Source: Syngnathus acus (taxonomy: Eukaryota > Chordata > Actinopteri > Syngnathiformes > Syngnathidae). Taken from it: a DNA stretch of 64,000 nt. Every line of letters starts with the position of its first letter. Within the stretch, counting starts at the first letter, position 1. The notes under the pieces are model-generated. The model did not search any database. It was not told the DNA's origin and saw only the letters and a list, made by a program, of their open reading frames with translations. The stretch lies in assembly GCF_901709675.1 (NCBI RefSeq), contig NC_051102.1, positions 11,355,412-11,419,411 of the forward strand, in the 5' to 3' direction. Both the position numbers and the translations under genes were made by a program. Shown one piece after another: positions 10,747 through 23,745 of the stretch.

Positions 10747-10761
10747 TGTGTACAGTGGTGA

Positions 10762-11150
10762 CTTTAGATCAGTGGTTCTTAACCTGGGTTCGATCGAACC
10801 CTAGGGGTTCAGTGAGTTGGTCTCAGGGGTTCGGCAAAGCCTCCACTGTGGAGATCCGAACACACCTGATTTATCAAGTAAATTTGGGACGACGCATATC
10901 TGGACTGGCCTCGCAAAAGGCAACAGCAGAAGTCACACTGATTTGCAGGTATGCCATTTGTTGTGTTGTGTTGGTTTTCTTCGAAAAAGGTGATGTTCAT
11001 ACACGGCTCATTTTGTGCACCAGTAAAAAAAAATCTATGGGTTGAGTTTGAATTATTATTATTTTTCACTTAAGAGAGGTTCGGAGAATGCTCATATGAA
11101 ACTGGTGGGGTTCGGTACCTCCAACAAGGTTAAGATCCACTGCTTTCGAT
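10762..11150. mobile_element. Second hAT-type MITE with near-perfect 8-bp target duplication
   Basis: The element spans 10770-11142 (373 bp) and begins CAGTGGTTCTTAACCTGGGT; its right end is the inverted form TTAAGATCCACTG. The flanking octamers CTTTAGAT (10762-10769) and CTTTCGAT (11143-11150) match at seven of eight bases, as expected for an older hAT insertion. It lies only 23 bases beyond the previous MITE, so the two form an insertion cluster downstream of ppm1l. Confidence 0.82.
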
Positions 11151-11962
11151 ACTGCAGAGGCTTAGCTGATTGTTTTGGCATGCATGCATTATACTGCCCC
11201 CAGGTGGCCAACGGAAAAAGCCGCACAATATCCATTGACCTCGAAAAACGTGGCAAAAACGGCTTTCTTTTGAGGCGCAAGCATGGTCAAGAAATGAAGT
11301 ATCTCAAGGCACCACTGTATTGAATAAGATTATAGTTTAGGAGCATTGATAAGTCCCCCCCCTGATCAAGATCAAATGGCATTTCCTCATATAGTGGCAG
11401 GGAAAAAAGGATTTGATATTTTATGAGCGTCCAAAATGTTTTCGGGACAACACTTGATTGGTACAAATGCAGTTTGGTCATATTTGTTATGCTATGTATT
11501 AATATTGTATTCCAAAATGGTTCTGTTTGGTTGGTTCTACATCCCCAAAACATGCTGTGTAAGCTAATTGTCCATACTATAAGTGCAAATGTGATTATGA
11601 ATGCGTTTGTCTCGATGCACCCTGCAGATGTTCCCTTGCCCAAAGTCAGCAGGGAGAGCTTCCAGCAGACTCATCAACCTAATGAGGAACAGTGCTACAG
11701 AAAATGGATGGATTGCATTCCAGCCTCCGTCATCAGTCACTGAAAGAACGGTACACGTCTCCGTCTTTTCCCGACTCAATTGTGTTAGTCTTGCATGAAT
11801 TGAATCCGCATTGTGAAACGCTTTGAATCTCAGCTCATTGGGACGTTCCGCCTGTTCTTCTGGTGACCGTATTGAAATTCATGCATGTTAAATACGCAAA
11901 AGTCATTTGGTCCTTGCCAGTCCCCATCCATCTCTGTTGATGGATCAAATGGCATACTTGAC
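11151..11962. other. Probable ppm1l 3'UTR / intergenic
   Basis: About 800 bases between the MITE cluster and the ppm1l stop codon. No coding signal. It probably includes the ppm1l 3'UTR, but I found no strong minus-strand AATAAA, so the UTR end is unknown. Confidence 0.4.
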
Positions 11963-14716
11963 TTAGTCTCCCGCCTTGCTCCCTCCTGGCCCGCTTTTGA
12001 ACTTGACCACCATGACGGTGATGTTGTCTGGGCAACCGCGGTAGAAGGACTGCAGGACGATGCTTTTGGCGCCAAAGTGCGGCTCGTCCAGGCGTTGGCG
12101 GACAAAGCGCACCGCCTCTTCGTTGCTGAAAGCGTCCCACAGGCCGTCGGACGCCAGGATCATGAACTCGGGCTGCAGTTTGTCCAGGTCGAACGTCACG
12201 ATGTCCGGGTCGGGGATGACCACGTGCAGGTTCTTTAGCGGGTAGTCGCCGAGGGAGCGGGACATGGCCAGAATTCCCTGGACTCTCCAGGAACCGTTAA
12301 AACTGATGAAGCCTCCTATGGGAGGGTCACAAGATGCAGTTGTCAGAATTCACCAGGAGGGGGCATCCATTGTTCATGACAAAACAAAATGCGCCTTGAC
12401 AGCGCAGCGTAGCGTTTTTTCTCTCTCTCTCTCGTCTTACCCGCCCGCTTGATCCTCTTGCGCTCTTTGAACTGATACGGTTTGTGGTCGTGTGACAGTG
12501 CCACGGCATTGCCGTCTTTGTCGCACAGGACGCCGCGGGAATCGCCCACGTTGGCTACTGTCAATTCTCGGTCTGACAGTAGTGCCACCAGACACGTGGT
12601 TCCTGGACAAAACAAGACGTTTAAATCAAATGAAATAAGGAAAGTGGTCCTCCAAGCTTTTCCATAGCCTTGAAAGTTGTTCATTTGCTAGCTCCCCTCA
12701 AGTACAAAGGGCTTCCTGCACACTGACCCGCTTCGTCGTGATTGGCAGACAGCTTGTCCAGGATCTCTCGGTCCACGTTCAGGATGCGCTGCTCCAGGAT
12801 GCTGGCGTAAGACTGAGCGCTCTCCTTCTTTTCTCGCTCCAACGCCTGCAGCTGCTGCTTCAAGGATTCGGGCAGGTGAGCCTTCACGTAGTCCGCTGCA
12901 GCCTTGTGGAGAGGGGAGGGAGGGGCGAGACAAAAGGAGGAGTGAACAGATGCTACGTCGTCACAAAGCACGTTGTGTCTCCTTCCGGTTTTCCCCCAAA
13001 TCCGAAGCTTTAGATAAGATGACCCAAATGACTAATGTAAAGGCCACTTCTATTGTTGAATTATGAAGCAAGCTCCACCCTGTTTGCTGCTCTCCCTCAT
13101 TGTTTGCATGGTCTCCCTGTGCCTGCTGGCTTTCCTGTATGTACACGCTAGCAGCCAAGTGTGGTACAATGACAGTAAATCATCAAACTGTGCCTAATGT
13201 GCTACACCGGAATGTGAAACCTCTGAAAACTAAAGCAACATTTCTTTTCTGTGTGTTTGTATGGAGACGCCACAAGGGAGCTAGCTACCATTGAAGGAAA
13301 TTGTTCTGAAGAAAATGGAACTTTGGACGTGCTTGACGGGTGGTGAGCGCTTTTCCTTGACTTGAGCTTTACTGACCTTTGATCATTTTCAACCAGTTCA
13401 AATGTTTGTGCACTTTCCTTCCTTCCTTCCTGTCCTGTCCTGTTTGTTAACACTATACGCGCAACTAGGAACTGAGAAATGTCCTGTTTGGGTTGGTTAA
13501 ATATTTCTTTATAGGACAGTAATAGACAGAGGGGGGTCCCGCATTTCAAAAAGGGCCGAACAAATTGCCAAGAGCGACAGGAAATGAGAACGATACAAGA
13601 TATGAAAGGGGGAGGGTCTCCAGTTCTGCGGTGGCTCCGCAGCAGGAGGATCGCATTTGAAAAAAAAAAAAAATCATTTAATCATCATCAGCCACAAAAC
13701 ATTCCTGAGGATATGAAATCCTTAAGCTTCGAATTGTTGTGCCAAGAGTCTTGAACGTTTGTTTTGGGGGGTTGGCTGGAACGCATTTTCATTCATTTCA
13801 ATGGGGCGGCGGGGGGAATGATAAGACAATTTGGACCTCCGCGCGTGGTGGCCACGAAACAAAGTAAACCGGTATCTTAAAGCACAACTGTATGTTTGGG
13901 GGGGATTGGTGACAGACAGATTGCTAGAACTGGCCACTCAGTATGACAAGATGAAATCCAATGACCCTTGACGACACATGCACAGGGTTTGCTGGAAGCA
14001 TCATCACAAAGAAACATGCGCTTTCTTTGTGATGGTTCGGGCAGAAGGGGGTGGGGTGGGGTGCACACAAAGGAATACAAGGCAGAGTGGGAACTTATGT
14101 TACTCTACTACAATACGTCTAAAAAGAGTGACTAATAGCTAGTAACGGGCGAATTTCTGGCCGCTCTCACATGATTACAGAAAGTTGTGTTAGCCAGTGA
14201 TTTCCCGTGAAGACTCTGCATCCAGCGATGCTGCTCATGACAGTATGTCCGTCCACAGGAGCGCAAATGACGCATTCAGGTGCAAGAGAGGGAGGGCCGG
14301 CCTTGGGCGCTACTTACCTCTCCGCCGTGGCCGTCAAAGATGCCGAAGATGGACGGGTGGCTCTTGTTCGCGATGTCGGTGAGCACCTCGTAGCGATCCT
14401 CCATGTGATCCCTTCTGCCTTGTATTGAGTACACGGCCACGTTGTCGCTCTTAAACTCCCAGGTCTTGGAGAACTCTGCGTCCAGCACGTTGAGGCCTCC
14501 CAGCCGCTCGTTGTGCATCATCTCGGCCACTTTGCCCTTCACCATCTTCACGGCGTCGCGGCTTGACTTGACAATAGTCTTGACCTCGTCCGTGTGGAAG
14601 AAGTAGCTCCATAGCGCCAGGCTGATACATAGCAGGAACAACGTCTCCGGCCTGAGGAGAAAATAGCGCATGATCCGACCCAGAAGAGACAAGAGCGTCA
14701 TCGTGTCTCCTATCAT
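11963..14716 (-). CDS. ppm1l: Protein phosphatase 1L (PP2C family, membrane-anchored)
   Basis: Four coding exons in transcript order: 14716-14318, 12902-12728, 12602-12441, 12315-11963 (TAA). All are GT-AG and in phase, giving 362 residues (human 360). An N-terminal hydrophobic helix (about 25-40, LFLLCISLALWSYFF) anchors the enzyme in the ER membrane. The PP2C domain shows RRDHMED (101-107), DGHGGE (128-133), SDGLWD (301-306) and CPDN (340-343), i.e. the acidic residues that bind the two Mn/Mg ions. The family dephosphorylates TAK1, ASK1 and IRE1 and controls ceramide transport. The start is the Met matching human MIxDTMTLLSLL; an in-frame Met eight codons upstream also exists. The gene is about 2.8 kb here against several hundred kb in mammals. 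Confidence 0.96.
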
Positions 14717-14815
14717 CACACGCCGCCCAAAAGGATGCACTGTTCACTCCATTAACGGGGTGACATTGAACGCACCACGGACGCCACCGAGGCCTGCCGG
14801 AGCTTGTGCTGAGGC

Positions 14816-14848
<33 letters not shown>

Positions 14849-15000
14849 GACTACCGCACGCCGGCCGGCCGGCCGGGTCACCCTCATGCGCTTCGGCTTG
14901 AAATCAGCAGCGAAACGACTCCCTACATGTGCCCGAGGTCTCGCGGTCCATCTCAGGAGGCGGACGCGGATGTTGCTGCTTGCTGGCTAAGAACCTCCCT
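14717..15000 (-). promoter_or_regulatory. ppm1l 5'UTR/promoter region with CTG repeat
   Basis: GC-rich sequence directly upstream of the ppm1l start with a (CTG)10 run near 14819-14849. No TATA box is evident. Position and composition suggest a CpG-type promoter; inferred only. Confidence 0.4.
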
Positions 15001-15029
15001 CCCTCCCACGGTGAGTGACGCGGGCGGGC

Positions 15030-15205
15030 GGGGGTAGGAAGAGCTTGCGTGGCTGCCGGGCGGGCGGGGGTAGGAAGAGCTTGCGTAGCTGGCTGCCTGG
15101 CTGCGTAGCTGGCTGCCTGGCTGCGTGGCTGGCTGCCTGGCTGGCTGCCTGGCTGCCTGCCTGCGTGGCTGCCTGGCTGCCTGCCTGGCTGCGTGGCTGC
15201 CTCCT
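15030..15205. repeat. GC-rich minisatellite, units based on GGCTGCCT/GGCTGCGT
   Basis: A duplicated block containing GGTAGGAAGAGCTTGCGT (about 15033 and 15071) is followed by about 120 bases of imperfect tandem units such as GGCTGCCTGGCTGCGTAGCT. The same unit family recurs at 40.25-40.42 kb in an rc3h1 intron. Reading frames across it are repetitive and not coding. Confidence 0.7.
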
Positions 15206-18200
15206 CCTTTCAGCTGCGAAGGACGCTCGTTTTAACATCTCACTTCGAATCCTTGAAACACAAAAGCACGCACGCACGCAAACATGAGCGCTCACACACG
15301 CCACGCGTCATGATTAAGAAAATAACACCAAGTAAATCACGCGTTTGAGCATATGCTTTTGCTTTGAAATTCCCCACCAGTGAATGTTGCGACATTCCGG
15401 TATTAGCTTGACGTGCGTGACGCAAGTACGCAGCCGCATCACAGCACAACAAAGCTCGCACAAAACTAGATCATTCCGTTCTATCAATCAAAACAATTGG
15501 ATGTCTGTTTATTACAATGTTTCTTGTGTTATTTTGTTTGACATCAGGTGCTGGAGTTAGTTGCGTTACTGGGGCAACGGAAAGCCAGTGGAGAATGAGT
15601 CCAAAGCAATCAGTTCCCCCTTCCCATCAAAAGGTAGCACGCATCCCTCCCTCTATTTCGCACCTCTTGACAAGAGTCCAAAGCCAAGCCTCAACTATGA
15701 AGCAGCTAGCAATCACCCTTAGCTCACCACAAGGTGGCAGTATCGCGTTTCAAACCCCTGCCTGTGACTGGCAGAAGTTTGACTTTCAGATAAAATCCCG
15801 GGGCCTCCCTTCAGGTATTTGAGACTGGCATGGGGACAATTGTCACACTGGGCTGTTGTTTGTGTAAATTGCAATTGCTTATTCACCTTTGACCCTTGGC
15901 CCACACGTGGAAAAAGTGTCACAAAGCACAATTACATACGCACAAAATTCTCGGGGAAAGAAAAGCAAAACAAGTTTACAAATGACATTTGTAATTACAT
16001 AGCCTGCTAGTTATATTGATATTGTTGATGACGTGTTTGCTTAGCTATATTTCATTGACATTGGCTTTGGTAATGGAATGAATTCTCCATGTTGCTTCGG
16101 GTTCCAGTAACGTGCCCGCCCGCCCGCCCGCCCGTATGACACCTGAAATCCTCAATTGCCGTGTCATTACCAATCATGTCACCATTTGTTTGTAGACATT
16201 CAATGTGTTCATAAAGGTTGAAGGTGAATTGCGTCCTTCACACAGCAATACGTACGTCCGATCAAGCTGACAGGAGAGCTGCTTTTGCGCACCCTGCTCC
16301 GGATCACCCCTACAATCATGACATGGCCATCAATTGCGACTCGGCCGTGCGCTTGCCAGACAGTGAAAAATGCCATTGACTTTTACAAATGTTACATCCC
16401 TGCCCAGAGAGGCACTAAGTCAGCTGCCTGCGAACAACAGCAATCCATCTTAAGAGAAACATTTGTAAAATGCGTTTTTTATTTTGCAGTGACATTCCGC
16501 TGGAAGCTGCCTGGCTGTGTGACTCATTTTCTACCGAAGAGAGCATGTAAGTTGTCTTCACATGCATAAGGGTTGACTGTGTTATTTAAAAAAAAAAAAA
16601 AGTAAATGTAAAAACCTTTTTATATTCTTAACTGCTGAGAGAAATGATTCTAAATTGAGAGCTCGGTTAGGGATTATATTACCGGTATTGTCTGTGCTAT
16701 GCTCCTGATATTTGACGTGTAATATCCAAAAAATTCGAACACAATGGCTGAGCAACATATTACTACTAAATCCATCTTTTTGTTCATAATCTCTACGTTT
16801 ACTCCACAAACATTATTTTATTTGGTCGAAATGTATTCATTCAATCAAAACTTGAAAGTTGGAAATATGATTCCGGAAACCGTTTTGTGTCTTTCTTATA
16901 TTAAATGATGCCCCAGCTGCACACACTTCACGGCAGGTTTTTCTCCCTCCCTCCCTCCCTCCCTCCAAAAGTAAATGAAAAAGCACTTGAACGCCATACA
17001 AATGGACACAAGTCCATCCATTATATTTTGAATTACACTTGGTGACTACATTACTGATCACTTCATCAATTGCAATGTATTAGAACTAATAATACACAAG
17101 CATTATCTTTTGAGTAGTACATTTTGAATGCATTCTTCACACCATCATTCTAACATCTGATGTGTAGTTTGAGTCCACATGCAGGTATGTTTTGAAGAGT
17201 GTGAATTTCTTCCAAATGACCCTCAATTTTATTGTGTGTGTGTGTGTTCAAAATGCATCCTGCTTGCTTGTTTGTTTATAGGCCCTTCTGTAAATATGCG
17301 TGTGCGCATGTTTATGTATTTTCTACTACTGGCCGTGTGCATATAAATAACTACGTTGCGCAGTGTGCGCAGTGTAATCTGTTCCCAACAGGCTGGATTC
17401 CCACCGAGCAAAAGACAGTATATTGTTCCTGCAGCAGCGCAGATAACAACTAATTAGCATACTGAATCATTTGGCTGCAAGAGCCACTCAGCCAGCCACC
17501 CATCTGCACGGAGCTGATAAACACACACGCACACATTTATGCGGAGCGTACACTCCTACTGAGACACACGTGCGAAGCGCAGGCTTCCCTAACCCCCTCA
17601 TCCACTCTTTTGGTGAGGTTTTGTGAGCGTGAGGCAGGTATAGCCATTAACCCCGAGAGCCCCTTTCAAACACATGGATGTCTCGTGCACTTTCCGGAAG
17701 TAGTTCCACTTTTTTTTTTCAGGGATGTCGAGAAGTGCTGCTTCCCACCAAAAAAGTTGATCATATTCTGACCAGTTTTCCACATCTTATCTGGTTTATC
17801 AAATGTCACACACCCGAGCGAGCGAGCGAGCGGGCAGGGCAGGGCTGGACTGGCCATCTGGTACTCAGGGCAGAAGCCTGCTGGGCCGGTGTCTTTTGGG
17901 CCTGATGCGGTGCTACTTATTATGTGCCTGGAATTAGTTTTTTCCAAAGAGACCAAGCCACAATTTAGGGGGAGCAGCAGCATTTCGACAGCAATTGGGG
18001 GCAGGAGTCACGTCTGAATAGAAATATGACTTGGACTCGATCATGCTTCAATTTGTTTGGATTAGCGCTTTCGAGAGTGGGAGCTAGCTCTTTTGGTGCA
18101 TTGCAGACACAACAGCGTATATTGAGGCAAGTGCAGGGGGAGGCTGTCGAAAGCTCTCTGACAATGGCAGGATATCCTGTAGGTCACTGAGCCCAGATGA

Positions 18201-20325
18201 CCTCCACAGGAAGTTGTCACATGCTGGGAGGAAGTGAGCGTCCACCAAGGAATAAGCAGGACGACTTTAGAGAAGTGGAACGCCACTTTCAGCCTGTGAG
18301 GGTCGCTCGGGAATGACATTAGGTACACCAGCACGCTGGAATGAGTTCCAATGACAAACAGCTAGCTGCTTTTTATGACTTTTTTATTGGTTGTATTTTG
18401 CAATGATGTTTTCCAAGATATGACACAAATGAAATGCAATGATATGAGCTTACCTTGAAGCTAGGTTTGGATGCATGCTGCAGTGTTATACGCCATAGTC
18501 TCCATTTTGCTGCAGTGGCCCCCTTTTTTTTCTCGCTCCAGTCATTTAGGGACATATCCAATCATCATCGTCATAATAAGGTAAAAGATTATAAAGTTAA
18601 CTACATATTCTTGAAGTGTGGAAAACGAGCATTTGTTGCTCCCGAAAATGAGATTTGTCTATCAAATATAATCATTGAAAGAATTGAGAGATGTTGTGTT
18701 TTGAAGCGTTATTCACAGGAAAGTTGCATCACACCAAGTCAATTTGGGCTTGAAAAGGATACAAATGAACGATTTGAGTGAGTTGGAACTTCTAGAGTAG
18801 TTCAAGGCACATCTTTGTGAATCATTGAGCACATCAGAAACGTATTGTTCTTTTATTCAGAGAGTTTTGTGTAAAATTCATCAGATTTAACATTGGATAT
18901 ATTCATAGATACATCTACAACAAATATATCATAACCAAACGTACAAGTTCCTTTTTGCCGCCATTCATAAAATACCATCGTTACCAAAGGTACCAATATA
19001 GTGTAGGTTAGTAAATTCTGCTGAAAAGGCAGAACGCATTGAGCAAACCTTGACAACTGCTGGTGCCGTCCGTCGCCAACATGCCATGCCGTTGGCAACC
19101 AAGGGGTTGCTCATTGTACCTTTCTAAAACTACATACGCGTTACAGTCGGGAAAAAAAAAAGAAAGAAAAACAAACTAGACATTCATGTCAAAATGACGC
19201 CGTGACCGACATTTTGTACACCTCGAGAATCATCGTGTGTTTTTGTACCTCCCATGCAAAACTGCAAAAATGTGTTTGGAGTCTGTTGTCGTTCTCGCGA
19301 CGCCAAACCCTAACGAGATGAAATGGTACCAACTTTTCATGTTTAGGACTCGCCTTCCATCTTTTAAACCAAACCTGTGAACAAACAACACAGTATAGGT
19401 ACATCTTAAAACCACATGACGTTGTTCCGTGAAAATAGAAAGCTATTTACAATCGTTGACTGAAGGGCAGTTGAGGGTTTTTATATTGAGCTGTCTTCTC
19501 ACCAGAAGTTTCCGCAAGTGCGACCAACGAGGCCATTGAGATACCCTGGAATTCTATATTACAAAAAAAAAAAAACCCCATGTTTGGTTGAATGACTCAA
19601 GATTGTAATAGCTAGCGGGGTCACAGCAAATTTGAATCAGGTGCTTTGATTTGTCTGTAAACTCATTTGATTTCTTCTTTTAGCACGTCGGGTTTTGGTT
19701 TCAGTTTTGAAGTTTGACCTATATTAGATGCTTGCGCAATATGGATTTGACCAATTTTAGGGAAGAAAAAAAAAATCCCTTTTTCAGGTCAGGTCGAACC
19801 AAACTTCATCCAAAGAGCGAGTGCAGTGTCAAAAGGCTTAATTAAGTGTTCAGGATTTGGTTCTTTTCATTTGCATCATCTTTTTTGAGAGTAACTGGGG
19901 CAAAAAAGGACGTGGTTTCCACAGATGAGGTCGTCATCTTGTGAGAACAAGCTCATTCGTCAGCACCTTCCATTGCTGCCCAATTCATTGCAAGAGGTCC
20001 CGCTTTTCACTGTTTGCTTTTGGCTCGTTCTTGCTTTGATTGCACATGATTTTGACTTTCTAATACAAGACAAGGGGATTGATTTCAGATTTGAAGCTCT
20101 GAGCTTTTTCCAAACAAACAACTGTTTCATCCACAGGCTGCTCGTTCAAAGACATGCACAATTTACACCTTGTTTCCAAATCCTGCGACCGAGGCTTTTC
20201 CATCAGTGTTGTCAAGTGCAGAAGGTCGTCAGGTCCATGTTGTCTCTCGCACAATATAGATCTTCATTCTCCATCTCAAATGACCCACGAATGTAAGCAC
20301 GCACTTTTCCTTCCGCTTTTCAGAA
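15206..20325. other. Intergenic region between ppm1l and tal1, no gene seen
   Basis: About 5.1 kb of mostly AT-rich sequence with short unconserved ORFs. It contains a (CCCG) run at about 16115-16134, a (CCCT) run at 16947-16967, and at 17841-17905 a segment like GGCTGGACTGGCCATCTGGT that I associate with a dispersed fish repeat. The tal1 3'UTR must occupy the right-hand end; AATAAA candidates exist on the minus strand only about 1.5 kb away. A block at 18.06-18.33 kb has two Ets-type GGAAGT motifs. Confidence 0.45.
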
Positions 20326-21848
20326 TCATCGTCGGCCGGAGCCATCCAGCGGGCGTCCGTTGCGCCTGAGATGGAGCGGAGGAGGGCCGCGTGAAGCCGC
20401 CATAGTCCTGGGGGCGGGAGGCGAGTCCTGATCCTCCACGAAGCTCTCCGGGCTGCCTTCGGCGTCTCCGTCAGGCAAGCTCCCGCAACTGGAGCCGGGC
20501 GACATGGTCTCCGGCAGGTCGTCCCTAGCCAAGCTTACCATCGTGTCCTGACGCGGCCCGCCTTGGGGCACCCCGTCGTGTGCCCCCACCAGGATCCCGG
20601 TGTCCCCTTCAGTCGGGGGGCCGAGGTCGCGCCCGTCCTGGTCCTCCAGCAGGTTGGAGAGGAAGCTGATGTACTTCATGGCCAGACGCAGGATCTCGTT
20701 CTTGCTCAGCTTTTTGTCCGGAGGGTGAGTGGGGATGAGTTTACGGAGCTCTGCGAAGGCGCCGTTCACGTTCTGCTGCCGCCAACGCTCGCGGCTGTTG
20801 GTGAAGATACGTCGGACAATCTTGGGCTGGCCGGCTTGAGGAGGGAGAAACATCGAGAGACGTGAGTAAATGACATTGCGCGTATAAAGAGACATTTATG
20901 TTCAAGGAATACAGTAATTCACCATATTATTGCCATTTCAATACATCCCCCCAAAAAATCTGTTTTTCCAAATAGAAAAAGTGTTACTACTTTTATTCCC
21001 ATAGGAACATGTTTCAGTTCGACCCCTCGACTAAGAAACAAAGTTTCGCCTGGGTTGTTAGTGCAAATGCCTCAGGATCTTTTTTGCTTTCATTTGAGAG
21101 GGCAAACTTGAAATGAAAAGAAGCCACCGAATGTTAGCGACGGGGTTCACATTTCCTTTGGTATTTCCACAGCATATATAAAAGAGCCTGCATTCAGTCA
21201 CATCCTCACACCCCCATCCATGGTGTCTTCCAGGCTTTTGTCGTCCTTGGAACACACCCAGTCTATCTTAATCCCTCAGCCCACTGCGGTAAATGCTTGG
21301 CATGGAGGTAGAGGCAGCAAAGGCAGCAAAGGCAGCAAAGGCGCAACCCCCGATTCGCCCCCACCCCCCGTTCGCCTTCCTATTCTCCCATCCTCCAGCC
21401 TTGCATGTGTCAGTGTGCATGGAGAAGACACCAGAAAATACAAATCTACCTGAAGGTTTGACACCATTAGTTAGAGGTTTGACAGTATTTTCTTTTTTTT
21501 TTTTTGGCGGTGGGGGCAAGACCTGGTAGATCCATTTCAAAGGACGGATGGAGATGAAGAGGGAGTGAGGGGCTAGCTTTAAGCGGCAGGTGCGAGGACA
21601 CAGCAGAAGTGCGGCTTACCATACTTATAAAGATCTAAAATGCTCCTACCCTCGTCCAGTTCAACCTCATAAGGCGCCGGGCGGCGTTTTACCCTGTTGC
21701 TGGGGTACATGCTGTACTGCTCAGAATCCCCTCCAAGACTACATGGCAACAACAACAAAAAAAACAAGACAAGAGCAGCATGTTACATTCCATGTCATTT
21801 CACATCATAGAAGCATACACCAACATAGCCGCTTTGTTAGGTGTTTTT

Positions 21849-21879
<31 letters not shown>

Positions 21880-23745
21880 GGTTTTTTTTTTAACAAAATA
21901 AGAGAAAAGCATGTTAGCTGATCATGTCTTCGCTTGAATCGTGGTTACACTGCCATTATATGTTCAAATGTTGTAAGATGCAGGAAATCGTTTTGGTCAT
22001 ATGTTAGCTTTATCATCATTATACATGAACAAAATATGTTCATTCTAACATATCCAAATTAGGGAAATGAATGTGAAAACTGGTATTACATCCTCAACAT
22101 ATGTTAAAATGATGTCGTCGTACACTATTTACCTAAGATCACAAGCAGGAAATGTTCAAATTACAACGTTGCTTTACTTCAATATGTTCTTTTTTTTCCA
22201 CATTATCAGGAAAATAATCAAAAATGTCATGATGGTGTATACCTACAAATGTTACTTTTATTTGCATGTAATCATCAACATGCAGAAAACGCACGCTTAC
22301 TAAAAGTGCTAATACAGTCATTTTAGCATCATTTGACATCAAAATGGCCCCCCAAGCCCAGAATGACTCAAGAAGAGCACATACAGGAAAATGAATGTTA
22401 TCGTTATATCTTCGCTTTGTCATCGCTGCATCATAATTAAAACTTTTTTCAAAAATGCATCTAATCATCATTACATCGTCATTTTTTGCAAGGAATCATC
22501 ATCAAATTGAGAGCAAAAGGAGAGACATCACACATACTTGCTGTCTCATGACATGATCAATATACATTAGGTGCAAAAAGTAGCCTTTTAATCTTCATCT
22601 AATTAAGAGCAGATGTATATATATTTGCATTTTTTGCACATTTCATAAATCCAATATGTCACAAACATGTAGAAATGTATAAATATATACGTATATAGTA
22701 TGATGTATTTGCTAACACTAACGTAATGCATCATCTGCAAAATAGGCCCTCGAATGCAAGCATGATGTTGGCTTGATCGTCACTATGTCTTCATTTTTTT
22801 TTTTGCATCATAGCACATGCATACGGTGACAAAACCTCTCGCATGTTAACATTGATCATGTTAGCTCATCTGGACATCCGTCTGCTGCTGACACAATGCT
22901 GAGATTTCTTTGAAGAGCAGCTATGAGGACATTTTTATATCAATAGCCTTCCATGCGGGATGCGAATTAACGCAGATCTTAATAACACCATCATTTATTA
23001 CAACATGCACTTACGAAAAACATGGTCACTGTTATGATTTATCTGACAAGTGATTATAATCTGAGTTGTGTGTTTCCTATGTTGTTGGATTGTTTTTTTT
23101 TTTGTTTTTTTTTACGATGGGGAGGGTGTGTCTGTGTGTGTGCGTGCGTGCGTGCGTGCGTGCGTACCTGTTGATGGCTGCGAGAGGCTGCGCCAGGTTG
23201 TAGAGCATGGCCCGAGCCGGGACAGGGAACGCGTTGGGGCTCAGCTGGACCATTCGAGCGTTCTCTCGTTGGATGTGCGGCGGTGCAGGAGGAGGAGGAG
23301 GAGGAGGAAGAGCGTGAGGAGGAAGAGCGTGAGGAAGAGGAGGTCTGCGGAGCTCCGTGATGGGCACCAAATGGCTCTCGGCCCTCCTCTCCAGCGCCTT
23401 TATAGCGTCCCTCCTGGAGAGCTCGATCACCGGCACTTCCCTTTTCAGGTCAAGGGCGTCGCGAGAGGCGGTTTCCTTGGCAACACCGTTGATGACGGTC
23501 CCGTTGGTCGAGTTCTGCAGGGGCGCGTCATCAGTCTCCTCGACCCCCGCGGTGAGCCCTCCCCCTTCTTTCTCTTCCTTCTCCTCCTCCTCGTTCTTCC
23601 TCCTCCTCCTCCTCCTCCTCTTCATCCTCTCCTCCTCCTCCTCTTCCTCGCATCTGATGATGACGGAGGAGTCTTCGGGCTTTCCGCGAGCAGCCTCTGC
23701 GTCTGGACTCCCGCGACAAAGGTCCGGCTGCCTTTTTTCCATCAT
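20326..23745 (-). CDS. tal1: T-cell acute leukaemia protein 1 (SCL), bHLH transcription factor
   Basis: Three coding exons in transcript order: 23745-23168, 21738-21650, 20834-20326 (TGA), phases consistent, 391 residues. Exon 1 holds NGVAKET, a VPVIEL segment, [10 protein letters not shown] and ARMVQLSP, all diagnostic of TAL1 rather than LYL1 or TAL2. Exon 2 carries [13 protein letters not shown]. Exon 3 holds the bHLH (about 230-284, [20 protein letters not shown] to [13 protein letters not shown]) and a C-terminal tail ending DGSGRR. TAL1 pairs with E proteins and works with GATA1/2, LMO2 and LDB1 in blood and endothelial specification. The start is a double Met; the upstream in-frame extension is judged 5'UTR because an acceptor lies at 23852-23853. 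A Glu/Arg-rich tract (encoded at about 23570-23660) makes the protein longer than usual (about 330). Confidence 0.95.
21868..21891. repeat. TA dinucleotide microsatellite in a tal1 intron
   Basis: An (AT)n run of about 12 units, followed by an A/T-rich 1.1 kb stretch (to about 23.0 kb) with no other recognisable content, inside the first coding intron of tal1. Confidence 0.6.

Noticed and set aside
14987-15304. Open frames rich in Ala, Gln, Arg and Trp over the ppm1l upstream minisatellite
   Set aside because: They are translations of tandem repeats with no conserved content.
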